Below, piece by piece: positions 16,691-24,663 of a stretch of 64,000 bases of DNA (position 1 is the stretch's first letter; each line of letters begins with the position of its first letter). The notes below the pieces were generated by a model. The model ran no database searches. It was not told the origin of the DNA and saw only the letters and a list, made by a program, of their open reading frames with translations. A program made the position numbers and the translations under genes. The DNA lies in contig DGTA01000057.1 in assembly GCA_002394165.1 (NCBI GenBank), positions 13,791-77,790 of the forward strand. Direction: 5' to 3'. This stretch comes from Lachnospiraceae bacterium UBA4348 (GTDB lineage Bacteria > Bacillota > Clostridia > Lachnospirales > Lachnospiraceae).

Positions 16691-16993
16691 ATGTATGAAC
16701 TGATACAGGTTTCCGGAAACGACTATTATATCCAGAGCCCGGCGAAGATCGGGATCGTCAGAACGGGAGAGGATCCGCTCTCTTATCTGGAGACGCTGGA
16801 GAGTGTAAAAAGATGCGCGCAGCCCGGTTTGTGCCGTCTCACGCCGCAGTAACGCAGGACATAGGCCCGCTCTCACAGGTGAATATTGACAAGGTAAATG
16901 AGATCGCGCAGGTGATCCTCGGGATCTGCCGGGAGCGGGCAGCTGGAGGCGGTGATCGAAAGAAACCGGCTGATCTGGAAGACGCAGGCCTGA
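16691..16993 (+). pseudogene. Decayed metallo-beta-lactamase-fold hydrolase gene
   Basis: Three pieces of one protein can be read in different frames. From 16691 comes MYELIQVSGNDYYIQSPAKI then GIVRTGE, like the N-terminus of clostridial MBL-fold hydrolases, joined directly to DPLSYLETLESVK. A second frame (about 16808-16940) gives ARFVPSHAAVTQDIGPL and NIDKVNEIAQVILGICRE. A third frame ends GQLEAVIERNRLIWKTQA before TGA at 16991. The middle of the protein, including the HxHxDH zinc site, is missing. The remnant therefore has at least one large internal deletion and two frame changes. Family recognition rests on my memory of these proteins. It cannot encode an active enzyme. Confidence 0.75.
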
Positions 16994-17038
16994 ATGGTTT
17001 GGAAAAGAGCCGGAGCGGCTCATCAGATGAGGTATTGA

Positions 17039-17890
17039 ATGAAAAAGGAACTGGAAAAATACCGTCTTGTAGAACGGAGCATTCAGAAGACATATCATAA
17101 GGGATTGTGGACTCCGTTCGTGCGGGCCGTAAAGCAGTACCAGCTAATTCAGGAGGGAGACAGGATCGCCGTGTGCATCTCCGGCGGCAAGGATTCCATG
17201 CTGATGGCAAAGCTGATGCAGATGCTGCACCGGCACAGCGACGTGCCGTTCGAGATCGTCTATCTGGTCATGGACCCGGGGTACAACCGGATCAACCGCG
17301 AGAAGATCGAGAGTAATGCCGCCCTGCTGCATATCCCGATCACGGTGTTCGAGACCCGTATCTTCAATATTGCCAACAGCCAGGACGAGTCCCCCTGTTA
17401 CCTGTGTGCCAGGATGCGCCGCGGAAACCTTTATGCGAAGGCCAGGGAGCTCGGATGCAATAAGATCGCCCTCGGACATCATTTGAACGACGTGATCGAG
17501 ACGACGCTGATGGCGATGTTCTACAGCTCCCAGCTGCAGGGCATGCTGCCGAAACTGCACAGCACCAATTTCGAGGGAATGGAGCTGATCCGGCCTCTCT
17601 ACTGCATCCGGGAGGAGGACATCATTGCCTGGCAAAACGGCAACGGGCTGGAGTTTATCCAGTGTGCGTGCCGGTTTACCGAGAATGTCTCGAAGAGCGG
17701 GGACGGGATCGGGAAATCGAAAAGGCAGGAGGTCAAACAGCTGATCAAACAGCTTCGCAGGGATAACCCGGAGATCGAGAACAGCCTGTTCAACAGCATC
17801 CACGCCGTAAACATTGAGACCTTCCCGGGATACAAAGCCGAAGGAACCCGGCATTCCTATCTGGAGAATTACGATGAGAAACACAGGTGA
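17039..17890 (+). CDS. TtcA/TilS-like PP-loop tRNA thiolation enzyme
   Basis: The 283-aa product has the PP-loop ATP-binding motif CISGGKDS (residues 46-53), a Cys pair CYLC (120-123) and a further CACRF (about 215). This is the pattern of the TtcA family, which activates a tRNA cytidine with ATP and inserts sulfur through an iron-sulfur cluster. The start at 17039 follows GATGAGG at an 6-base spacing. The next gene, larE, starts inside its last codons, so the two are translationally coupled. The pairing of two sulfur-handling PP-loop enzymes may be meaningful. The exact tRNA target is not certain. Confidence 0.88.
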   Translation: MKKELEKYRLVERSIQKTYHKGLWTPFVRAVKQYQLIQEGDRIAVCISGGKDSMLMAKLMQMLHRHSDVPFEIVYLVMDPGYNRINREKIESNAALLHIPITVFETRIFNIANSQDESPCYLCARMRRGNLYAKARELGCNKIALGHHLNDVIETTLMAMFYSSQLQGMLPKLHSTNFEGMELIRPLYCIREEDIIAWQNGNGLEFIQCACRFTENVSKSGDGIGKSKRQEVKQLIKQLRRDNPEIENSLFNSIHAVNIETFPGYKAEGTRHSYLENYDEKHR

Positions 17891-18725
17891 AAACCAGGAA
17901 ATACTGACAGAAGAACTTGAAAAAAAGCTGACTGCCCTGCGTGAATATATCCGCTCCCTCGGGTCACTGGCCGTGGGGTTCTCCGGCGGGGTGGACTCCA
18001 CCCTGATGCTGGCGGCGGCTTTCGATGTACTGGGCGATAAGGCGCTGGCGGTGACGGCTTTTGCTGAATCGATCCCGGAGCGGGAGCTGGCAGAAGCGAA
18101 GGATTTCTGCGCACGGCGAGGCATCCGGCACATCATTGCAGACGTGGAGCAGCTGAAAATAGAGAGCTTCCGCATCAACAGTCCGGACCGGTGCTATCAC
18201 TGCAAACGGGCGATCTTCACCCGGATCGGGCAGATCGCGGCTCAGAACGGGATCCGGTATCTGGCGGAGGGATCGAATATGGACGATCTGGGCGACTACC
18301 GCCCGGGACTTCGCGCCGTCGAGGAACTGTCCGTCAAAAGTCCCCTTCGCGAGGCGGGCCTTACTAAGGCTGATATCCGGAAGATCTCGAGAGCGCTTGG
18401 TCTGCCCACCTGGGACAAGCCTTCCTATGCGTGCCTGGCCTCGCGCTTTGTATACGGGGAGGAGATCACCGTCGAAAAGCTGCGGATGGTCGAGAAGGCG
18501 GAAGATTTCCTGATCGGGCGAGGCTTTGCCCAGGAGCGCGTCAGGATGCACGGGCGGATGGCCAGGATCGAGGTGCCGCCGGAGGATATTGCGCGTCTTG
18601 CCTCAGAGGAGGACCGCTCCGCCGTTTTTGAAGAATTTAAAAAGATCGGGTTCGATTTTGTGACGCTGGACCTTGGCGGCTACCGGACGGGCAGCATGAA
18701 CGCGTCGATCGGAAAGGACATGTAG
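17874..18725 (+). CDS. larE: LarE-type ATP-dependent sacrificial sulfur transferase
   Basis: From the ATG at 17874 (CTGGAG 7 bases upstream) the 283-aa protein has PP-loop FSGGVDST (36-43), CYHC (107-110) and the segment KPSYACLASR (182-191). Cys187 there corresponds to the cysteine that LarE gives up as sulfur when building the nickel-pincer nucleotide cofactor of lactate racemase. The DRCYHCK and GSNMDDLGDYRPG segments are also typical. It overlaps the TtcA-like gene by 17 bases. LarB, LarC and LarA are not in the window, so they must lie elsewhere or this enzyme serves another sulfur-insertion reaction. Confidence 0.9.
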   Translation: MRNTGENQEILTEELEKKLTALREYIRSLGSLAVGFSGGVDSTLMLAAAFDVLGDKALAVTAFAESIPERELAEAKDFCARRGIRHIIADVEQLKIESFRINSPDRCYHCKRAIFTRIGQIAAQNGIRYLAEGSNMDDLGDYRPGLRAVEELSVKSPLREAGLTKADIRKISRALGLPTWDKPSYACLASRFVYGEEITVEKLRMVEKAEDFLIGRGFAQERVRMHGRMARIEVPPEDIARLASEEDRSAVFEEFKKIGFDFVTLDLGGYRTGSMNASIGKDM

Positions 18726-18783
18726 GCTCTGAGCCTCTTTTACGTATATTCCTCAGAGGGAGTTATTCTGAGAGGAGTTTATC

Positions 18784-19269
18784 ATGAAGAAGAACAAAAA
18801 ACGCGGGCCCGACCGGAAGATCTTCGAAGAGGAGATGGAGCGGCTGACGGTCCGCGATGAGATCCGGAAAATGAGCACCTTCACGCAGCATCAGGGCAAC
18901 AATACACTGCAGCATGTGAGAAATGTGGCTTACCGGAGCTTTGAGCTGGCGGAGAAATTCGGCTGGGACATCGATGAGAAAAACCTGGTCAGGGGAGCCA
19001 TGCTCCACGACTATTATTTGTATAATATCCGGCAGGAAGGGATCAGCAGTTACCGGCACGGCACCAGACACCCCGCCAGAGCGCTGGAGAACGCGAGGGA
19101 GATCTTCGACCTGTCAGAGAAGGAAGAAAACATTATCCGCAGTCACATGTGGCCGCTGACACTTTTCCATGTTCCGCGCAGCAGGGAGGCTTTGCTGGTG
19201 TGTCTCGCGGACAAGGACTGCGCCATAAAGGAGATGTTCCTGGGCAAAAAGAACCTGGAGGGAAAATGA
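18784..19269 (+). CDS. HD-domain phosphohydrolase, 161 aa
   Basis: GAGAGGAG precedes the ATG. The metal-binding HD motif is visible: the first His in TLQHVRNVAYRS (residues 40-51), then GAMLHDYYLYN (about 77-87) containing the HD pair, and a later HMWPL. The basic N-terminus (MKKNKKRGPDRK) is unusual. HD proteins of this short kind hydrolyse nucleotides or phosphoesters in the cytoplasm. The small gene at 19273 starts 3 bases after its stop, so they form one transcript. Confidence 0.85.
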   Translation: MKKNKKRGPDRKIFEEEMERLTVRDEIRKMSTFTQHQGNNTLQHVRNVAYRSFELAEKFGWDIDEKNLVRGAMLHDYYLYNIRQEGISSYRHGTRHPARALENAREIFDLSEKEENIIRSHMWPLTLFHVPRSREALLVCLADKDCAIKEMFLGKKNLEGK

Positions 19270-19272
19270 CGA

Positions 19273-19449
19273 ATGAGCGGGAATTGTGAGACATGCACCT
19301 ATCTGACTTATGATGAGGATTATGAGACTTATATCTGTGATGCAGCCATGGACGAGGACGATTACATAAGACTGCAGGAGCAGTCCTTTAAGGGATGTCC
19401 CTATTATCGAGACGGCGATGAATACCGCGTCGTGAAAAAACAGCTTTGA
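19273..19449 (+). CDS. DUF6472-like small Cys-containing protein, 58 aa
   Basis: The ATG at 19273 follows GGAGGGAAAATGACGA. The product begins MSGNCETCTYLTYDEDYETY and ends DGDEYRVVKKQL. It has four cysteines in the order CxxC, C, C (NCETC, YICDA, KGCPYY), spaced like a small zinc-binding fold. The pattern matches my recollection of the DUF6472 family of clostridia. It sits between the HD-domain gene and a leucine-rich repeat gene with almost no spacing, suggesting one operon. The function is unknown. Confidence 0.75.
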   Translation: MSGNCETCTYLTYDEDYETYICDAAMDEDDYIRLQEQSFKGCPYYRDGDEYRVVKKQL

Positions 19450-19466
19450 GAAAGGGCGTGGCGGTT

Positions 19467-19982
19467 ATGCAGGATTTTACTTTCCAGATAAATTATGACG
19501 AGGCGTCTTATACGATCATGAGCTACGCCGGGGATGAAGCGGACGTGGTCATTCCCGGGCAGTACGCGGGAAAGCCGGTGACCATTCTTTTTGATCATCT
19601 GTTCGCCGGCCACAAAGAGCTGCGCTCGGTCACCTTCCCGGATACGGTCACGGATCTGGGGGAATTCCTGTTTGACGGCTGTGAGTCGCTCCGGCATATT
19701 CAGCTGCCTCCCGCCCTGGAAAACCTGTGGGGATATACCTTTGTACGCTGCGGCCTGGAGGAGATCACGCTTCCGGACACGGTCAGCACGATCCCTCCGT
19801 ACGCTTTCAAGGAGTGCCGGAACCTTAAGCGAGTCGTATGCGGAAAGGGCATGAAAAAGATACATGCGTGGGCATTTGGCGGGTGTGATAAACTGACGGA
19901 TCTTGTATGCGGCAGGAACGTCGATATCAGTCCGGATGCTTTTAAATTAAATGAGAGGATACTCAGGTTAAGTTACCAATAA
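19467..19982 (+). CDS. BspA-like leucine-rich repeat protein, cytoplasmic
   Basis: The product (about 171 aa from the ATG at 19467; TTG at 19446 and GTG at 19458 are alternatives) is made of BspA-type repeats: LRSVTFPDTVTDLGEFLFDG, LRHIQLPPALENLWGYTFVR, LEEITLPDTVSTIPPYAFKE and LKRVVCGKGMKKIHAWAFGG. There is no signal peptide or anchor. Repeats of this class usually mediate protein binding; many relatives are surface proteins, but this short form appears intracellular. It follows the DUF6472-like gene without a gap. Confidence 0.85.
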   Translation: MQDFTFQINYDEASYTIMSYAGDEADVVIPGQYAGKPVTILFDHLFAGHKELRSVTFPDTVTDLGEFLFDGCESLRHIQLPPALENLWGYTFVRCGLEEITLPDTVSTIPPYAFKECRNLKRVVCGKGMKKIHAWAFGGCDKLTDLVCGRNVDISPDAFKLNERILRLSYQ

Positions 19983-20004
19983 CAAAGAGTCAAGAGGACG
20001 GGAA

Positions 20005-20661
20005 ATGAAACGCATCGGACTTATCTCGGATACACACGGGCTCCTTCGCCCGGAGGTGACGGAGGCGCTGGGAGACTGCTGCGCCATCCTGCACGGCGGC
20101 GACATCAACCGGCAGGAGATCCTGGACCGGCTCAGTGAGATCGCGCCTGTTCATGCGGTGCGGGGAAACAACGATAAAGAGTGGGCAGAGCATCTGCCGC
20201 AGATGCTGGACTTCACGCTTTACGGCCTTCATGTTTTCATGACGCATAAAAAGAAGGATCTGCCGAAAAACATACACGACTATGATCTGATTCTATACGG
20301 ACATTCTCATAAATATGAGGAGAAGACAGAGGACGGAACTTACCTGATAAATCCCGGAAGCTGCGGGCCGAGAAGATTCAACCAGGAGATCACCATGGCA
20401 AAGCTGACGCTGGATGAGGATGGCAGGATCGCCGCTCTCACGCGCATCGACATTCCGCATCAGTCTCCGGGCATAAGTCCTGAGCAGATCCGGCGCCAGG
20501 ACATCGAGCGGGTAATCAGGGAGATCAAAAAAGGCCGGAGCGTCAAACAGATCGCCGCAGCAACCGGACTGGGGGAAGCGCTTTCAGAGCAGATCTGCCG
20601 GCTGTATTTGACTCATCCCGGAGTGGATGCCGACGGGATCATGACAAAGATGGGCTTGTGA
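20005..20661 (+). CDS. YfcE/MJ0936-type phosphodiesterase with C-terminal extension
   Basis: The 218-aa product has the metal-site motifs SDTHGLL (residues 8-14), LHGGDIN (about 29-35), RGNNDKE, FMTHKKK, YGHSHKY and NPGSCGPRR. Residues 1-158 cover the usual phosphodiesterase fold. The last 60 residues (QIRRQDIERVIREIKKGRSV, then KQIAAATGLGEALSEQICRL) look like a small helix-turn-helix-like bundle absent from most YfcE proteins and could bind nucleic acid. That part is inference. It is a paralogue of the gene at 5866-6456. Confidence 0.88.
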   Translation: MKRIGLISDTHGLLRPEVTEALGDCCAILHGGDINRQEILDRLSEIAPVHAVRGNNDKEWAEHLPQMLDFTLYGLHVFMTHKKKDLPKNIHDYDLILYGHSHKYEEKTEDGTYLINPGSCGPRRFNQEITMAKLTLDEDGRIAALTRIDIPHQSPGISPEQIRRQDIERVIREIKKGRSVKQIAAATGLGEALSEQICRLYLTHPGVDADGIMTKMGL

Positions 20662-20688
20662 TGAGGACAGTTTAACGCGTTAATTTAC

Positions 20689-20708
20689 GAAAAGGGTCAG
20701 ACCCCTCA
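20689..20708. repeat. Half copy of palindromic repeat family B
   Basis: CGAAAAGGGTCAGACCCCTC is identical to one arm of the perfect copy at 35074-35125. The other arm is not recognisable. It lies 18 bases before the GH3 start codon, just upstream of or overlapping the ribosome-binding region. Confidence 0.75.
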
Positions 20709-20725
20709 GGGGGAATGGAGGGATT

Positions 20726-23149
20726 ATGAAGATCAACGCCTATGAAAAGGAACATTTGAACCAGCTACGGGCCGGGCTGGCGGAGTGCACGGTCCTTTTG
20801 AAAAGCAACGGTGATTTTCCTCTCGAAAAGCCGGGGAAGATCGCCCTTTTCGGCAGCGGCGCCCGCCGCACGGTAATGGGCGGCACCGGCTCCGGGGAGG
20901 TGAATTCCCGTTTTACGGTGAGCGTGGAGCGCGGCCTGGAGCTGGCCGGCTTTACGGTGACGACCGGGGCATGGCTGGATGCATACGACAAGGCGGCGGA
21001 TGACGCGCATCGCCGTTTCATCAGGGACCTGAAAAAACGCGTCGCGAAGGAGCACGGGAATATCTTCCTGGAGGCGATGGGGGCGGTCATGCCGGAGCCC
21101 GAATACAGCATTCCGACGGAGGGAGAGGGCGATACGGCCGTATATGTCCTTGCCCGCATTTCCGGGGAGGGAGCCGACCGCCGGCCCATTCCAGGCGATG
21201 TACTGCTGACCGGGACCGAGATCCGCGACATCCTTGCGATCCGCAGGAAATACAAAAAGTTTATGCTGGTCCTCAACGTGGGCGGACCGGTGGATCTCGA
21301 ACCGGTGAAGGATGTGGAAAACATCCTGGTCCTGTCCCAGCTCGGCGTCGGAACGGGCGTTGCCCTGGCAGATATCCTGCTGGGGAAAAGCACGCCTTCA
21401 GGAAAACTCTCGACTACCTGGACCGCCTGGGGAGACTACCCAGGGATCGGCGACTTCGGCGGTCAGAATGATACCCGCTACCGCGAGGGAATCTATGTCG
21501 GTTACCGCTATTTTGACAGCGTTGGCAAAAAGCCGCTCTTCCCGTTCGGCTTTGGCCTTTCTTATACGTCTTTTTCAGTCGGTGAGGCGGGCGTCTCCCG
21601 CGAGGGATCGGTGGTCAGCGTGACGGCCTGTGTGAAAAATACCGGCTCTATGCCCGGAAAAGAAACAGTGCAGGTCTATGTCTCCGTGCCGGGCGTGAGG
21701 CTGGATCAGCCTTACCAGACGCTGGCGGGTTTTGCCAAGAGCGATGAGCTTCTTCCCGGGCAGAGCGCGCAGGTCAGCCTGAGTTTTGATCTGAGGGATC
21801 TGTCCTCTTTCAGTGAGGAGGAGAACGCCTATGTCCTGGAGGAGGGAGAGTACCTGCTGCGGATCGGGACGAGCAGTGCCGATACCGAGCCTTTCGCCGT
21901 GCTGTCTGTGGAGGAACGGATCTTTGTCAGGAAGGTGAGGGAGAGCCTGGGACGCGCGGATGAGCCGGACTGGAAGCCGGAAGAACCGGTAAACGTGAGG
22001 ATTCCGGAAGGACTCGATGTGATCCGCGTCAGCGCGGAGGATGTGCCGTGTGAAGAGATCTCTTATGAAAGAGTGGAGGAGATCGAACCGGAAGTACAGG
22101 ATTTAAGTGATGATGAACTTATATTATTGAATATTGGTTCATTCGATCCGAAGGGGATCGTTGCCAGTGTGATCGGAAGCGCCGGCCAGTCGGTAGCGGG
22201 CGCCGCCGGTGAGACGACCGGAAAACTCAAAGACAAAGGCATCGATTCCCTGGTCATGGCGGACGGGCCTGCCGGCCTTCGCCTGAACCGGAAATATTTT
22301 GTCGACGCGAAGGGGGTTCACGGCATGGAGGCGGCGATCCCGGCGACACTCTCCGAGATCATGCCTGCGCCGGTGACCTGGCTCACCCGCATTCTGGCAA
22401 GGAAACCGAAGGCCGGTGACGAGATCCGTGAACAGTATGCAACGGCGATACCCATCGGCACCGCGCTCGCACAGAGCTGGAACACGGAGTTTGCCAAGCT
22501 CTGCGGAGATATCGTCGGAGACGAGATGGAGCGCTTCGGCGTGCATCTGTGGCTGGCGCCGGCACTTAACATCCATCGCAGCATCCTGTGCGGAAGGAAC
22601 TTTGAATATTATTCTGAGGACCCGCTGATCGGCGGACTGATGGCGGCGGCTGTCACAAACGGAGTGCAAAGGCATCCGAGGTGCGCCGCAACGATCAAGC
22701 ATTTTGCCGCGAACAACCAGGAGTATTACCGGTATACCAATAACAGCATCGTCAGTGGGCGCGCACTGCGCGAGATCTACCTGCGCGGGTTTGAGATCTG
22801 CATCCGTACTTCACAGCCCCACGCGCTCATGACCTCCTATAATCTGGTCAACGGCGTGCACACGTCGGAGAGAGCGGACCTGATCGGCGATGTGCTCAGG
22901 TCGGAATTCGGCTTTGAGGGAATCGTCATGACAGACTGGATCATCGCGGGGATGGGGCCGAAAAACTCCCCGCACCCCGAAGCACGCGCCGACCGCATCA
23001 GTGCGGCGGGTGTGGATCTGGTGATGCCGGGAGCGCAGGTTGATTTTGATAATATCAAAGAAGCCCTGAAGGATGGGCGGATCACGAGAGAGCAGCTGGA
23101 GAAAAATGCATCCAGGACTCTTCGTATGATACGGAAGCTTTCAGCCTGA
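20726..23149 (+). CDS. Glycoside hydrolase family 3, domain-permuted beta-glucosidase type
   Basis: The 807-aa product has GH3 domains in swapped order. First comes the (alpha/beta)6 sandwich (ALFGSGARRTVMGGTGSGEV at residues 32-51, then LSQLGVGTGVALADILLG). Next is a fibronectin type III-like domain (about 285-395, after PFGFGLSYTSF). Last is the TIM-barrel domain (about 460-800) with KHFAANNQE and the nucleophile Asp737 in VMTDW. Typical GH3 enzymes start with the barrel. Permuted forms are known from ruminal clostridia as beta-glucosidases. With no signal peptide it acts in the cytoplasm on imported oligosaccharides, perhaps cellodextrins released by the GH9 enzyme at 59436. Confidence 0.92.
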   Translation: MKINAYEKEHLNQLRAGLAECTVLLKSNGDFPLEKPGKIALFGSGARRTVMGGTGSGEVNSRFTVSVERGLELAGFTVTTGAWLDAYDKAADDAHRRFIRDLKKRVAKEHGNIFLEAMGAVMPEPEYSIPTEGEGDTAVYVLARISGEGADRRPIPGDVLLTGTEIRDILAIRRKYKKFMLVLNVGGPVDLEPVKDVENILVLSQLGVGTGVALADILLGKSTPSGKLSTTWTAWGDYPGIGDFGGQNDTRYREGIYVGYRYFDSVGKKPLFPFGFGLSYTSFSVGEAGVSREGSVVSVTACVKNTGSMPGKETVQVYVSVPGVRLDQPYQTLAGFAKSDELLPGQSAQVSLSFDLRDLSSFSEEENAYVLEEGEYLLRIGTSSADTEPFAVLSVEERIFVRKVRESLGRADEPDWKPEEPVNVRIPEGLDVIRVSAEDVPCEEISYERVEEIEPEVQDLSDDELILLNIGSFDPKGIVASVIGSAGQSVAGAAGETTGKLKDKGIDSLVMADGPAGLRLNRKYFVDAKGVHGMEAAIPATLSEIMPAPVTWLTRILARKPKAGDEIREQYATAIPIGTALAQSWNTEFAKLCGDIVGDEMERFGVHLWLAPALNIHRSILCGRNFEYYSEDPLIGGLMAAAVTNGVQRHPRCAATIKHFAANNQEYYRYTNNSIVSGRALREIYLRGFEICIRTSQPHALMTSYNLVNGVHTSERADLIGDVLRSEFGFEGIVMTDWIIAGMGPKNSPHPEARADRISAAGVDLVMPGAQVDFDNIKEALKDGRITREQLEKNASRTLRMIRKLSA

Positions 23150-23162
23150 AAAATCTGTCAGA

Positions 23163-24527
23163 TTATTTTGCTATCTCTCTGGCGACAAACACGCCGCTTG
23201 CGGAGGCATGGGAGAGGGAGTGGGTGACTCCGCTGCCATCCCCGATGATGTAGAGGCCTTTGTGGCAGGACTCCAGGTGCTCATCGACCCGGACCTGCAT
23301 ATTGTAGAACTTGACTTCCACGCCGTAGAGCAGGGTGCCGTCGTTGGCCGTGCCGGGAGCGATCTTGTCGAGAGCATAGATCATCTCGATGATGCCGTCG
23401 AGGATCCGCTTGGGCAGTACGAGGGCTAGGTCGCCGGGCTCCGCCTGCAGGGTGGGAACGACAAAGTTTTCCGCGATGCGCTTGGGCGTGCTGCGCCGGC
23501 CGCGGACCAGGTCTCCGAAGCGCTGTACCAGTACGCCGCCGCCGAGCATGTTGGAGAGGCGGGCGATGCTCTCGCCGTAGCCGTTGCTGTCCTTGAACGG
23601 CTCGGAGAAATGCTTGGATACGAGCAGAGCGAAATTCGTGTTCTCCGTCTGGCGGGCTGGATCTTCAAAACTGTGGCCGTTGACGGTCACGATCCCGTTG
23701 GTATTCTCGTTGACAACGATGCCGCGCGGATTCATGCAGAAGGTCCTCACCAGGTCCTCAAATTTCTCGGTGCGGTAGACGATCTTGCTCTCATACAGCT
23801 CATCGGTCAGATGGGAGAAGAGCTCGGCGGGCAGCTCCACGCGCACGCCAAGGTCCACACGGTTGGATTCGGTCGGGATGGACATCTCCCGGCATACCTT
23901 CTCCATCCATTTGCTGCCGCTGCGGCCGACGGAGACGATGCACTTTTTGCAGGTGTAGCTCTCCGAGGCGGTGCTCACGACAAAACCGTCGTCATTTTTT
24001 TCGAGATGCTCGACGGGGCTGTTGAAAAAGAAATCAACATGATCCCTGAGCTCTTTATAAAGGTTCTCAAGAACGATATAATTGATATCGGTGCCCAGAT
24101 GACGGACGGATGCATCCAGGAGCTTAAGGCGATGCTGCATGCACAGCTTTTTGAAGGAAGAGCCCGCTGTTGTGTAAAGCTTTGTCCCTTCGCCGCCGTG
24201 GCTCATGTTGATGCTGTCGACGTACTCCATCAGGGAGATGGCTTCGCGCTGGCCGATGTAGCTGTACAGGGTCCCGCCAAAGTCATTTGTGATATTATAT
24301 TTTCCGTCGGAGAACGCGCCGGCTCCGCCAAAGCCGCTCATGATCGAGCAGGTCTTGCAGTGGATACAGCTTTTGATCCGGTCGCCGTCGATGGGGCATT
24401 TTCGCCCGGCCAGCTCACGGCCGGCCTCAAAGACCGCTGTTTTCAGCTGAGGCGCTTTTTTCATAAGTTCATAGGCTGCAAAGATCCCGCCCGGGCCGGC
24501 GCCGATCACGATCACGTCATAATTCAT
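23163..24527 (-). CDS. FAD-dependent NAD(P)-type oxidoreductase
   Basis: The 454-aa protein begins with the dinucleotide-binding motif VIVIGAGPGGIFAA (residues 5-18). It carries CPIDGDRIKSCIHCKTCSIM (about 44-63), a cysteine-rich segment seen in a family of FAD-dependent dehydrogenases of anaerobes, then FGGAGAFSDGKYN. The C-terminus has LYIIGDGSGVTHSLSHA, the second FAD-contact motif. The substrate is unknown; it may be related to HI0933- or geranylgeranyl-reductase-like flavoproteins. It converges on the GH3 gene with only 13 bases between the stops and no clear terminator. Confidence 0.87.
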   Translation of the reverse strand: MNYDVIVIGAGPGGIFAAYELMKKAPQLKTAVFEAGRELAGRKCPIDGDRIKSCIHCKTCSIMSGFGGAGAFSDGKYNITNDFGGTLYSYIGQREAISLMEYVDSINMSHGGEGTKLYTTAGSSFKKLCMQHRLKLLDASVRHLGTDINYIVLENLYKELRDHVDFFFNSPVEHLEKNDDGFVVSTASESYTCKKCIVSVGRSGSKWMEKVCREMSIPTESNRVDLGVRVELPAELFSHLTDELYESKIVYRTEKFEDLVRTFCMNPRGIVVNENTNGIVTVNGHSFEDPARQTENTNFALLVSKHFSEPFKDSNGYGESIARLSNMLGGGVLVQRFGDLVRGRRSTPKRIAENFVVPTLQAEPGDLALVLPKRILDGIIEMIYALDKIAPGTANDGTLLYGVEVKFYNMQVRVDEHLESCHKGLYIIGDGSGVTHSLSHASASGVFVAREIAK

Positions 24528-24663
24528 GGTATATTCCTCCGTCTCCGCGTCCGGACCGACGCGGCAATCTGGTGTTAAGCCGTATTCACTATATCATGAG
24601 TCGGATGCAATATGCAATTTTGTGTTTTGACGGAAAAAACATTCTAAGGGAGAAGCTGATCAT

